Assembly (NCBI GenBank): GCA_023258975.1
Contig: JAHFRD010000003.1
Location: forward strand, 62,001 to 126,000
Length of the DNA stretch: 64,000 nucleotides
Source of the DNA: Hydrogenophilales bacterium
GTDB lineage: Bacteria > Pseudomonadota > Gammaproteobacteria > Burkholderiales > Thiobacillaceae
Reading direction: 5' to 3'
Each line of letters begins with the position of its first letter. Within the stretch, counting starts at the first letter, position 1. Below, in pieces: positions 10,103 through 18,568 of this stretch. The translations under genes and the position numbers were made by a program. Below the pieces are notes generated by a model. That model saw nothing but the letters and a program-made list of their open reading frames with translations, had not been told where the DNA came from and searched no databases.

Positions 10103-11373
10103 TTCGTCCTCGCCTCCAGAGTGACACAGCCATCCGACCAGGCATCGGATGTTGCATAGGTGATTTGCTGTCGCTGGAAATTCAGGGTGGCGCTGGGAAC
10201 GATGGATTCGCAGTTCAGCCAACCCACAGGGCCGTTATCAGACCAACCCCCGTCATCGCAAAGCATCTGGCTGCTGGAGGCCGGTTCAACGTAGGTTGGG
10301 CAGGTCCACCAAACTGCTGCCGTGTAGCAGCCATCTTGATAAACGCCACACCCATAAGCCTGTGCTTCCTGGCGTGTGATCTGGCCCGCCGGGCAGGTCG
10401 CAATGCTGGCCAGCCTCTTGGACGAGGCGACGACTTCCAGCGTGCAGTCGATCTGGCCGGCCTGGCAGCCTCCCCGGATATAGAGGTGGTTGAAGGATCC
10501 CGCGCCATAATCTCCGTAGACCTCAGTCCAATCGGCACTGTAGGCGTTGACGGCTCTATACGGCAGGGAGTTGAGGTTGGGTCTGACCCCGGGGCCACAA
10601 CCCGAGGCTCCATACGAGCCCTCTCTGACCAAGGTTTCTGCTGCAACGTACAGCTTGGTCTGGTCAAAGGAATCACACCTCACTTTCAGTGCCCCTGGGC
10701 CATACCACCAGTCAGGACCGTTGGCTTTTGAGCAATATCCGATTCCTGGGATATAGCTCGCCAGATCGGTGCCAGTCACGCAACTGGCGGATTCGGTGAC
10801 CGAGACAGTGAGCACTTTCTGGCAGACCTCTTCGCCCAGGGTCTTGTACTCGTTGCAGATTTCTTCCTCATAGATGGCTGGCTGGGTGACCGTGGTGGTT
10901 TTGCATTCCCCATAGGCTCCACCAAATGCCCCGGCCACGGCGGATGGATCTGCCTTTACCGTTGCGCTTTTCACCAGGATGGGGTCGGCGGGGACGATGG
11001 TCAGGGGTGGTCGGGTCGAGCGGTTGTTGGCCAGATCGTTGATGGCATCGCATTCCGCCTGCTGTTTGGCGTCGCTATAGGTGACGGAAGCGCACTCGCT
11101 CACGCGTGTGCCGCCGGGCGTTCTCGGATCGCCATCGCCGGCACCGTAATAGCTTGAATGCGCGTGGGCGGTCGCGTAGTTGGGCACTTTGTCGGCGGCT
11201 GTCGTGCCGGAGATGGCCCCCTTCACTGCCGCCGCGCCTGACCCCGACTGACCGAAGGTCTTGCCGGCGTCGAAAGCGTCTGCAGGCGTCATATCAGTTG
11301 CCATATCAGTTGCCATGTCCGCCCAGGCGGGTGAGACCGTGATCAGAAGGAGGGAGAGGCACCAGCTGTTCAT
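10099..11373 (-). CDS. traN: TraN-like conjugal transfer protein, first part
   Basis: 424 residues with a signal peptide (MNSWCLSLLLITVSPAWA) and many cysteine pairs, matching the N-terminal and middle parts of TraN, which stabilises donor-recipient contact in the outer membrane. A short tandem repeat (DMATDMATDM) follows the signal peptide. F-family TraN proteins are longer (about 600 residues or more) and single-chain. Here the reading frame stops and a second secreted Cys-rich protein starts across an ATGA overlap. The gene follows trbC with another 4-bp overlap. The order trbC-traN matches F-type operons. Confidence 0.75.
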   Translation of the reverse strand: MNSWCLSLLLITVSPAWADMATDMATDMTPADAFDAGKTFGQSGSGAAAVKGAISGTTAADKVPNYATAHAHSSYYGAGDGDPRTPGGTRVSECASVTYSDAKQQAECDAINDLANNRSTRPPLTIVPADPILVKSATVKADPSAVAGAFGGAYGECKTTTVTQPAIYEEEICNEYKTLGEEVCQKVLTVSVTESASCVTGTDLASYIPGIGYCSKANGPDWWYGPGALKVRCDSFDQTKLYVAAETLVREGSYGASGCGPGVRPNLNSLPYRAVNAYSADWTEVYGDYGAGSFNHLYIRGGCQAGQIDCTLEVVASSKRLASIATCPAGQITRQEAQAYGCGVYQDGCYTAAVWWTCPTYVEPASSSQMLCDDGGWSDNGPVGWLNCESIVPSATLNFQRQQITYATSDAWSDGCVTLEARTK

Positions 11374-12077
11374 GGCGTCCCCCGCAATCGAGTCAGCCGA
11401 CGCTCGGCTGCCTCGGCCAGGGAGTGCGAGGCCTGGGCCATGCGATCCAGGATGTATTCCAGGCTGGCATCTCCCGCTATTCGGAGTGTTTCCCGGCAGG
11501 AACCGGCGGCATCATCGCAACCTTCGCCGACAGCCGTGCCCAGGACAAACACCGGCACTGAATCTATCTGGTTCCGGGTGAAGGCTTCTGGATGGATGAT
11601 GGCGCTGGCACCAAGCTTGGCCAAGGGTTCGAAGGCCTGGAGTGTCTTTTTCAGCGATCCCTCCTTGGGGCCACGGAAAACCAGTACCCCGTTTGTCTTG
11701 GCCGCGTCCGTCGCCAGTCGTTTGAGGCTGGCTGCAGGCATGGAGAAAGACACGAACACCAACAGGTTCGGCCCGGTGTTGCCGTCACGTTGGGCGCCCA
11801 GCGTTTTCCGGTAGCGTTCGGCGACGGCAAGCGGGTCGGCGCCGGCTGAGGCCAAGTCCACCCTTGGTGCTGACTGCACTGGCCGGCCTGGATCGGCGCG
11901 GAAGCTGTCTTCCGTCTGGCGCAGCAGTGCCTGGCTGCGCGCCTTCTGGCGAACCATTTCCTGCTGGATCGCTTCCGCGCCCGGCAAGCTGGGAGGTTGG
12001 GCGCCTGGGGCACCCCAAGCGGTGCCCCAGGCGGCCAGACTAAGGAGCCAGGCTGGCAGCAGAGAAAACCGACGCAC
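11370..12077 (-). CDS. trbC: F-type conjugal transfer protein TrbC
   Basis: 235 residues with a signal peptide (cleavage likely after GTAWG) and the TrbC_Ftype pattern LLVFVSFSMPAASLKRLATDA, then VLVFRGP and a PVFVLG strand near the C-terminus. This periplasmic protein works with TraW in pilus assembly. It overlaps traU by 38 bases, and its stop overlaps the traN start as ATGA. The call comes from family pattern and position between traU and traN, as in F. Confidence 0.85.
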   Translation of the reverse strand: MRRFSLLPAWLLSLAAWGTAWGAPGAQPPSLPGAEAIQQEMVRQKARSQALLRQTEDSFRADPGRPVQSAPRVDLASAGADPLAVAERYRKTLGAQRDGNTGPNLLVFVSFSMPAASLKRLATDAAKTNGVLVFRGPKEGSLKKTLQAFEPLAKLGASAIIHPEAFTRNQIDSVPVFVLGTAVGEGCDDAAGSCRETLRIAGDASLEYILDRMAQASHSLAEAAERRLTRLRGTP

Positions 12078-13080
12078 AGCAATTCCTCTTGCGAAAGATG
12101 AGATAGGCGAAGTCCTCGCCCTGGTAGGGAAACTCGCGGCCGGCTCCCCAGATCGCCGTGGTGCGGCCGTATGGCTGGCAGCATTTGCCGTCGATCTTCC
12201 TGGTCTGCGGAACGGGATGCAGCATGGCCATCTTGTAGTTGCGCTTGTCCATCACCGGCTGCGGGTAGTAGCCGCACTGGCCGCGGTTGCCGGACGCGCC
12301 CCAGACCAGCAGCTCTCGGTGCATCTTGGCGGTCATGCGCTGGGCAATCAGCGTCGAGGCCTGCACGCCGCCGATATGGGCGGCCACGTTGCCGTTGAGT
12401 GGATATAGGCTGCCCTGACAACCGGCGCACCAGTACAGCTCGGAGATTGGGAAACCCGCCGTTGCCGCTACGCAGTCGGCGGCGCACACCGCCTGAGCCA
12501 CCGGATTGGCAAACAGCGCCACGTCGGGATTCAGGATAAAAGTCAGCTCCGACTCGTTCCACAGCGGGTCTACCTCGGTGATGTAGGCGATGTCGAAACC
12601 GCCCGGCTCCAGGCAGTTCGATTCCAGCAGCACCTCCAGCAGGTAGAGCACCGGGAAGGTGTACCAGTGGGCCTGATAGAAGCTGGAGCCATGGCTGTCG
12701 TGGGTGCCCTTGCCGCGACCGTGGGCGGGGGCATGGATGCCCAAGTCCATGCTCAGACCACCCAGGGTCGGAAAGCAGTAGGGATGCCGTACCACCTCGG
12801 CGATGCGCACCGGTTCCCAGAAGCCGGTGGAGATGCCGACCCGGGGCGGATTTGCGCAACCGCAGATGGCATCGCCCGGGTTATTTCCGTTGTCTTCTTG
12901 ATCCAATGCGAGCAGCTTCGCGCCGCCCAGGGTCAGCGGCATCATGCAGGACCAGCAGATATCCGTGATGGGGTTGGGGAACTTGCCTGGGCAGGTGGGG
13001 CCGGCCCAGGCGGGGGCGAACAGCATCCAGCCCGCCATGAGCATGGCCAGCCGGGGCCTCCACAGAGGCGTGGCGTTCAT
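12040..13080 (-). CDS. traU: Conjugal transfer protein TraU
   Basis: 346 residues, typical TraU length. A signal peptide ends near FAPAWA. The protein is rich in cysteine, with CPGKFPNPITDICWSC at the mature N-terminus, WEPVRIAEVVRHPYCFP, FANPVAQAVCAADC, and GKCCQPYGRTTAIWG toward the end, all hallmarks of TraU. It acts in the periplasm or outer membrane in F-type mating and DNA transfer. The start overlaps the traW stop by four bases (ATGA). Many cysteines fit the presence of a dsbC-like gene in the same array. Confidence 0.93.
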   Translation of the reverse strand: MNATPLWRPRLAMLMAGWMLFAPAWAGPTCPGKFPNPITDICWSCMMPLTLGGAKLLALDQEDNGNNPGDAICGCANPPRVGISTGFWEPVRIAEVVRHPYCFPTLGGLSMDLGIHAPAHGRGKGTHDSHGSSFYQAHWYTFPVLYLLEVLLESNCLEPGGFDIAYITEVDPLWNESELTFILNPDVALFANPVAQAVCAADCVAATAGFPISELYWCAGCQGSLYPLNGNVAAHIGGVQASTLIAQRMTAKMHRELLVWGASGNRGQCGYYPQPVMDKRNYKMAMLHPVPQTRKIDGKCCQPYGRTTAIWGAGREFPYQGEDFAYLIFRKRNCCASVFSAASLAP

Positions 13081-13736
13081 GACCCCACCTTCAGTTCATC
13101 GACCCGCAGCCGCTTGCCCTCTTGCTTCACCAAGGCCGGCACCTGGCGAATGCCCAGACGCCGCACCAGCAGCCCCTGTTGGTCGAAGTACACGCGCACA
13201 TCGAAGCGCTTCATGAATTCGATGTAACTGCCGCCGGTGAGAATCAGGTGAACCCGGCCCTGGTAGTGGCTGCGCAAGGCCATTGCCTTCCGGGTTTGGG
13301 CGCTGTCACGCGCATCGAAGAAGATCAGATGCTTCGACAGGGACACCATATCCAGCGGATTGACCCGTGTTCCAGCTGCCACCAGCACCTTGCCGTCATG
13401 ATCCAGCAACGCCTCCGGGACGGTAAGCGACGGGTCGAAGTGGTAGGTACGCGGTGTGCGGGTGCGCACCAGTCCGGCCACCGGCTGGGGCGATTCGATC
13501 GACCGGCGCGAACGATCGCGGAAATCCCGCTCGATCCGCGCCAGTTCGCCGCTGTTCTGTTTTTGCTGCAGGCGCGATTGGATGAGTTCTAGCAGGTCCG
13601 TTTCGGCCACCGGATAGACCGGACCCACCCGGCCCAGATCTGCCGACCAGGCAGAAGCGACGAGAAAGGCAGGACCGGCCAGCGCCAGCATGATGGTGGC
13701 AGTCCAGGGTTTGATCCGCTGCTCAGAAGATTCCAT
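13077..13736 (-). CDS. traW: Type-F conjugal transfer protein TraW
   Basis: 219 residues from the ATG at 13736, which gives a membrane/signal segment (TIMLALAGPAFLVASAWS) followed by DLGRVGPVYPVAETDLLELIQ, the TraW N-terminal signature. The C-terminal half has the strand pattern VHLILTGGSYIEFMKRF and VYFDQQGLLVRRLGIRQVPALV. TraW is a periplasmic pilus-assembly factor. A longer upstream reading is possible but lies within the peptidase gene, so I prefer the shorter start; even so the two genes overlap by 14 bases. Confidence 0.88.
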   Translation of the reverse strand: MESSEQRIKPWTATIMLALAGPAFLVASAWSADLGRVGPVYPVAETDLLELIQSRLQQKQNSGELARIERDFRDRSRRSIESPQPVAGLVRTRTPRTYHFDPSLTVPEALLDHDGKVLVAAGTRVNPLDMVSLSKHLIFFDARDSAQTRKAMALRSHYQGRVHLILTGGSYIEFMKRFDVRVYFDQQGLLVRRLGIRQVPALVKQEGKRLRVDELKVGS

Positions 13737-14283
13737 ACGCCTTGCCGAGGATGCGTTCGTGGGGGACGTAACTGGTGGCCGCGTAACGGGAGTCCAGGGA
13801 ATCCCGGTGCGGCGCATAGAGGTAGTAGTGGCCCGCCGGCACGCTCCCTGGCTGGTTCGCGACCAGCGTGTGGCCATAGCGGGAAACCGTCTTGGCGCGG
13901 CCCAGGTATTCGCCGTTGACGTAGAAGTCCCGCCCGACGGTCACCACCGGATCACCGGGCAGTCCCTTGACGACTTTGAGAAACACCGCGCCCTCCGGAT
14001 AGATCAATCCCCCCGGCCAGCGCCAGGCCACCAGGTCCCCGCGTTTCAGGCTGCCCGGCGCCGGCGGCGTCTTCTCAACCATGACCAGGTGGTATGGCAT
14101 GCTTTCGGTGAGCGTGAAGCGCAGCCAGTAGAAGTGGCTGAAGGCAAAGCCCGCGACGGCGAACAGGGTGAAAGAAGTCCAGGCGAGTGGATGGCGTCGG
14201 ACTGCGGCCCAGACCAGGGCGGCATAGGCGCGCGCGCCCACCTTGGGCCGCAAGGCGAAGATCAACCGCTCAATCCTTGGCAT
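13723..14283 (-). CDS. S26-family signal peptidase of the conjugation system (TraF/TrhF type)
   Basis: 186 residues. An N-terminal membrane helix (about 36-53) is followed by the peptidase box with Ser61 in LTESMPYHL and the lysine box AVFLKVVKGLPGD (Lys103 the likely general base). The tail reads SRYAATSYVPHERILGKAYGIF, the usual S26 ending. Such peptidases in SXT/R391-type and RP4-type systems process pilin. It sits between trbI and traW, as in SXT-like tra gene order. The start overlaps the trbI stop by 14 bases. Confidence 0.9.
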   Translation of the reverse strand: MPRIERLIFALRPKVGARAYAALVWAAVRRHPLAWTSFTLFAVAGFAFSHFYWLRFTLTESMPYHLVMVEKTPPAPGSLKRGDLVAWRWPGGLIYPEGAVFLKVVKGLPGDPVVTVGRDFYVNGEYLGRAKTVSRYGHTLVANQPGSVPAGHYYLYAPHRDSLDSRYAATSYVPHERILGKAYGIF

Positions 14284-14674
14284 GGACGATCTCCCGCAAT
14301 CTCGGGGTCAGGTCCACGGCGCCAGCTACGACGGCATCGGAGACCAGAATCACGCAGCCACATTCACGCGCCAGTTCGCCTACCGCCTGGGACAGTCCTT
14401 TGCCAGTCTGTGCGGCATAGTCATAGGCCTGTTTCCCCTCGCCCTTGGCGGCCAGTTCGGCAAAGCCGCGCTGCTGCTCGGTGAGGATGCCGGCAAGATC
14501 GACCCGGCCGAACTTCGCTGCCGGCGGCGGCACCAGGAAATGATAGGCGGCAAGCAGTGCGGCGCTGATGGCAAAGGCAAGCGCGGCGCTCAATGGCAAA
14601 CCCGGTGACCCACCCAGAGTGGAAATGGGTGCTGCCGTCGGCACGGAGGGTTCCAGTTCCTCGGCTTCAGCCAT
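14270..14674 (-). CDS. trbI: TrbI-like inner-membrane conjugation protein (F type)
   Basis: 134 residues with one membrane helix (about 28-46) and a periplasmic domain beginning KFGRVDLAGILTEQQ and containing CVILVSDAVVAGAVDLTP, the pattern of F-type TrbI, which affects pilus outgrowth. It starts eight bases inside the traC 3' end and lies directly before the S26 peptidase. The length fits F TrbI (about 128 residues). The family assignment leans partly on position. Confidence 0.75.
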   Translation of the reverse strand: MAEAEELEPSVPTAAPISTLGGSPGLPLSAALAFAISAALLAAYHFLVPPPAAKFGRVDLAGILTEQQRGFAELAAKGEGKQAYDYAAQTGKGLSQAVGELARECGCVILVSDAVVAGAVDLTPRLREIVHAKD

Positions 14675-17252
14675 GCGCCTGCTCCCGTTCCGCCAGCACC
14701 GCCCGGATGGCCGCGTCCACGTTCAGGCCGGCGCGGGTCTTCTCGCGCACGGCGGTGAAGTCTTCCGCCTTCGACGAGACCAGCAACAGGGAGTACGGGT
14801 CCAGCACCAGGCGGCCGATGCCGTGCCCGACCGGGCAGTGCACGAAGACCTCGGAATAGGCGCCCGCCTCGGTATGCAGGGTGTTGAGCATGCTGCGCAT
14901 GCCTTCGGTCAAGGCCAGGCGGCTGTTCTTTTCCAGGGCCAGGACGGATTCCGGCTTCTGCCGCAGCATGAACATCCAGTCGGCGTTGTTGAGCGCTGCC
15001 GTGGCGGCTTCGTTGCGGTAGTAGTCGTCCACGCCCTGGGTGCCGGTGACGAAGGCGCCGTTGTACTTGCGCGCCCGCCGGTAGCCGGACTCGATGAAGC
15101 CGCCACTGGTCCCGTTCATCAGGCTCCAGGCCTCGTCGACGATGACCAGCTTGCGGCGGCCGTCTTCCCGATTCAGATAGATCTCGTTGGTGATCAGGTA
15201 CATGAGCAGCAGCAGGACCACGCTCTGCAGGTCCTTCTTGGCTTCCAACTCATCCAGTTCCAGCACCACCAGGTCGGTATCGAAACGGATGTTCGCGTCA
15301 CCCTCGAACCAGCGGCCGTGGGCGCCGTCCTGGGTGTAGGGAAACAACTGGATACCCAGGTTGCGCACGCGCACGTCGCACTTGCCTTCGTCGTCCTTGC
15401 AGGCGGTTTTCAGATGCTCGGCCAACTCCGTCAAGGTGGGCAGCCGGCCTTGTCCCTGCGCGTGATACCAGACCTGGCGCAAGGCGATGTCCAACTGGGA
15501 CATTTCGTACTGGGGCAAGGGTTCGTTGGGGGAGATCATCTGGGCGACGACCGGCTTCAGCATCTCCATGTCCTCGTCCAGATCCATGACCAGGGAGAAC
15601 GGGTTCAGGGAAAGACAGGAATCCGCGCTGAACTGGATGTATTGCCCGCCCAGTTGCTTGCAGAGATTTTCGTAAGAATGGCCGGCGTCGATCACCCAGA
15701 CCTTGGCGCCGATGCCCAGATAGCCCTGCGCCAACTCGTTCATGAAAACCGACTTGCCGGAACCTGAAGTCCCCACCACACAGGCGTTGTAATTGCCGGA
15801 GGGGTTGGCGAAGAGATCCACGCCCATGGCCTGGCCCCGCCGACCGAACAGCGCGATGACCGGCTCGCCCAGGCCTTCCCATTCCGCGATCAGGGGCGCC
15901 AGGTGGATGGCGTTGGCGGAGGTCTTCAGGCTATCCCGGCCCGCGCGCTTCGCCTCTTGCTGGAGGGAGCGGGAGTAGGCCATGGGCAGCCCCAGGAACA
16001 GGCTTTGCAGGTGGAGAAAGCTGTCCTCCTGCAGATCGAAGCCCAGTCCGCGCCATACCCCCCGGGCGGCCAGTTCGTCCTTGGCCGCCTGGCGCGGATG
16101 AGAAAACAGGGTGAGCTGGTGATACAGGCGCACCAGGGAGCCGGCGCCCGAGAAGGCGGCCATGGCCGTATCCCAGTCCAGCTTGTTGTCCTGCCAGTCG
16201 GGCATGAAGGCGGCCATCTTGCTTTGCGCCGCCTGGGTGGCGCGCGCGCTCTTCAGTGTGGCGAAGGAGCGGGTGGATTCGTAATCCGGGATGCCCAGTC
16301 CCAAGGTGATCAGGAAGGGGCACGAATAAGCTTGAGAGCCCTGCAGGAAGTCGCCGATCAGTGCCCCCATGGCGGCCAGATGCGCCTGCTTCGGATAGTT
16401 GCGCACGGAAAAACACCGCGCCACGCATTCCGCGCTGTTGGCGGGACTGCCGAACACCAGGCCATCACGTCGCATCCGGGTCAGCGTGTCCAGGGCGATG
16501 ATCTGATCGCGCAGCAAGCGGCCATCGTCGTAGTTCAGACGTTGGGCCTCGCCCTTCAGCAGCCGGTTGGGATTCAGCACCTGAGCGCACCAGCCCAGGA
16601 GTTCATCCGGGCCCCATTCCCCGGCATACAGATAGGCGCTCTTGAGGACGGTGGCCAGCGCATCGCGAAGGGTCCGGGCGTTATCGATGGCATCCAGATC
16701 GGCCATGCCATTGGCGGGCAGGGTCACCGACAGGGCGGCCCGGAAATCCCGCGCCAGCCAGGGCGTGCCGGGGAACGGGGGGCGCACGGCGGCGCCGGCC
16801 AGATGGGCGGCGCGGCGGCGGGCGGATTCAACGTAGACCTCATGGGCATCAACCCTCCCCGCATTGCGCAGGGTCTGATACCGGTTGAGGAAATCATGAA
16901 TGTCCGGCGAGCCGAACAGGTGGAACTGCAGGCTGGCCTCGGTGGGCAGGCCGTTGAAGATCGACTTCAACACACCGGTCATGCGGTCGTCGGCGCCGGT
17001 CTGAGGGGTGATGGCCAGCACGAAACCGACCGCTTCCACGCGATCATGGGCGCCAGGCCTCGCTTCCGGCGGCCGTTCCAGCAGAAACAGCCGCTCCTCC
17101 GGCAACCAGCCGGAATAGGGCAACCAATCCGCTAGGCGCTCGAACATCGGCATGGGGGAATATTGGGTCGCCGGCATAACGTCGGCATCCGTGAAATCGC
17201 TCCGAGTCGGCCGCAAGGCCTGGCGCAGGGAGGCCAGTGCGTCAGCGATCAT
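14667..17252 (-). CDS. traC: Conjugal transfer ATPase TraC (VirB4 family)
   Basis: 861 residues from the ATG at 17252, close to F TraC (875). It powers pilus assembly and secretion at the inner membrane. Walker A is GTSGSGKSVFM (about residue 496), Walker B is KLVIVDEAWSLM (about 704), followed by GGFIESGYRRARKYNGAFVTGTQG. The N-terminal half has the TraC-specific SIFNGLPTEASLQFHLFG region. The start overlaps the traV end by 11 bases. Another in-frame open stretch runs further upstream but falls inside traV. No frameshift or missing motif is seen, so this gene looks intact. Confidence 0.95.
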   Translation of the reverse strand: MIADALASLRQALRPTRSDFTDADVMPATQYSPMPMFERLADWLPYSGWLPEERLFLLERPPEARPGAHDRVEAVGFVLAITPQTGADDRMTGVLKSIFNGLPTEASLQFHLFGSPDIHDFLNRYQTLRNAGRVDAHEVYVESARRRAAHLAGAAVRPPFPGTPWLARDFRAALSVTLPANGMADLDAIDNARTLRDALATVLKSAYLYAGEWGPDELLGWCAQVLNPNRLLKGEAQRLNYDDGRLLRDQIIALDTLTRMRRDGLVFGSPANSAECVARCFSVRNYPKQAHLAAMGALIGDFLQGSQAYSCPFLITLGLGIPDYESTRSFATLKSARATQAAQSKMAAFMPDWQDNKLDWDTAMAAFSGAGSLVRLYHQLTLFSHPRQAAKDELAARGVWRGLGFDLQEDSFLHLQSLFLGLPMAYSRSLQQEAKRAGRDSLKTSANAIHLAPLIAEWEGLGEPVIALFGRRGQAMGVDLFANPSGNYNACVVGTSGSGKSVFMNELAQGYLGIGAKVWVIDAGHSYENLCKQLGGQYIQFSADSCLSLNPFSLVMDLDEDMEMLKPVVAQMISPNEPLPQYEMSQLDIALRQVWYHAQGQGRLPTLTELAEHLKTACKDDEGKCDVRVRNLGIQLFPYTQDGAHGRWFEGDANIRFDTDLVVLELDELEAKKDLQSVVLLLLMYLITNEIYLNREDGRRKLVIVDEAWSLMNGTSGGFIESGYRRARKYNGAFVTGTQGVDDYYRNEAATAALNNADWMFMLRQKPESVLALEKNSRLALTEGMRSMLNTLHTEAGAYSEVFVHCPVGHGIGRLVLDPYSLLLVSSKAEDFTAVREKTRAGLNVDAAIRAVLAEREQAHG

Positions 17253-17838
17253 CGTCACTGCCTTGGCTACCCTGCTGCGCCGCCTCCAGTACGGTATCCC
17301 GCGCGTCCTGGCGCACGCCGTCCTTGCGCGCGGTGGCATCCGTTGCCCGGGAGGCGATAGGCGCCGACACCAGGGTGAACTGTCGCTGGATTTGGCGGCG
17401 GGTGTGTTCGATCTGCCACTCGCCCCGGTGCCACATGACATAGAGATAGGACGCATCGTGCAGGTCGCCGTCCGCGTCCAGCCTGGGTGCCAGCCAGAGG
17501 CGCAGCACCTTGGGCGGGGAAAGCAGGGGCGTGCCGGGTATGGGGGTGCCGGTGACCGAGACTGTCGCAGCGTAGGGTCTGGATTCGCCCGCAACCGCGT
17601 CGGCGCGAGTGGCCTTGGCCTGATCCCGGCCCTGACTCTGCTGGGCGGGCAAAGCCCCCGCCAGGGCGTTGGCGTAGACCCCGGACACGGAAGTGCAGAC
17701 AACGCCGTCGGGCGCCTTGCAGGCGAATTCGCTCTTGCCTTCCAGACCGGCCAGATTGACGCAGGCTGACAAGGTGGGGAGCACCAACAGAATGGCGCGC
17801 TTCATGGGCGTTCGTCTAATCGGCGTTCGTTTCATCAA
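17242..17838 (-). CDS. traV: Conjugal transfer lipoprotein TraV
   Basis: 198 residues with a lipobox LSAC (Cys26), then EFACKAPDGVVCTSVSGVYANAL, the paired-cysteine TraV motif. The C-terminal region contains PPKVLRLWLAPRLDADGDLHDASYLYVMW, also typical. TraV is the outer-membrane lipoprotein (VirB7-like) of the F-type core complex with TraK and TraB. It begins as an ATGATG overlapping the dsbC-like stop, so it is translationally coupled. Confidence 0.92.
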   Translation of the reverse strand: MMKRTPIRRTPMKRAILLVLPTLSACVNLAGLEGKSEFACKAPDGVVCTSVSGVYANALAGALPAQQSQGRDQAKATRADAVAGESRPYAATVSVTGTPIPGTPLLSPPKVLRLWLAPRLDADGDLHDASYLYVMWHRGEWQIEHTRRQIQRQFTLVSAPIASRATDATARKDGVRQDARDTVLEAAQQGSQGSDDDR

Positions 17839-18566
17839 CGTTCCTCCCCGGCGGCGAGGAACGCCTCGATGTGGTCCGCTGGCATGGCACCCGCCAGGCG
17901 GCGACCTTGAAGATCAAACAGGACGGGCGTGCCGTCCACGCCGAGTTTGCGAGCCAGCGCGATGTTGCGGTCGATGGGATGGGCACAGTCGGCTGGTCGT
18001 AGTAGCTTGCCATCCCGCATCAGCGCCTTCCATGCCTCGGCACGATCCTGAGCGCACCAGACCGCGATGGCCTTGGCGCGCGCTGCCGGATGCAGTGTGT
18101 CCAAGGGATACAGGAAGGTGTGAATCGTCACGTTGTCGAGCTTGGCCAGCTCCTGCTCCAGCTTCCGGCAATAGGGGCAGTCCGGGTCGGAGAACACCGC
18201 CAGCCGCCGCGAGCCGTCGCCGCGCACACTCTGGATGGCATCCCCCAGCGGCAGGCTTGTGAAGTCGATGCGTCGAGCCTGCTCCAGACGTTCCGCCGTG
18301 AGGTCGCGCTGGGCTTGCATGTCATAGAGGTGGCCGAACAGAAAATGCCGCGCGTCGCTTCCCACATAGGCGACGTTGCGGCCCATACTGACTTCGTAGA
18401 TGCCGGCCATGGGGGTGACTCGGATATCCCGGAACTCGGTCGCCGGATAGCTGGCGGCAAGCCGGGCCATCAGGGCGGCGGCGACCGGATCATCCGGCCG
18501 TTCCGCGGCCCATGCCGAGACGTGGATGCCCACCAGGGCGAGGGTGATGAGTTGCAGGGTTCGCAT
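17835..18566 (-). CDS. DsbC-like thiol:disulfide isomerase
   Basis: 243 residues from the ATG at 18566; a TTG at 18572 is also in frame. A signal peptide (MRTLQLITLALVGIHVSAWA) leads to a DsbC-type dimerisation domain and a thioredoxin fold with active site CPYC (about residue 130, FSDPDCPYCRKLE) and the cis-proline segment GVDGTPVLF. It should isomerise disulfides in the periplasm, and the cysteine-rich TraU, TraN and TraV products of the same array are natural clients. DsbC genes between traB and traC are standard in SXT-type elements. Confidence 0.92.
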   Translation of the reverse strand: MRTLQLITLALVGIHVSAWAAERPDDPVAAALMARLAASYPATEFRDIRVTPMAGIYEVSMGRNVAYVGSDARHFLFGHLYDMQAQRDLTAERLEQARRIDFTSLPLGDAIQSVRGDGSRRLAVFSDPDCPYCRKLEQELAKLDNVTIHTFLYPLDTLHPAARAKAIAVWCAQDRAEAWKALMRDGKLLRPADCAHPIDRNIALARKLGVDGTPVLFDLQGRRLAGAMPADHIEAFLAAGEER

Positions 18567-18568
18567 GG

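Noticed and set aside
15903-17135. 410-codon plus-strand open frame opposite traC
   Set aside because: Antisense shadow of the intact traC ATPase.
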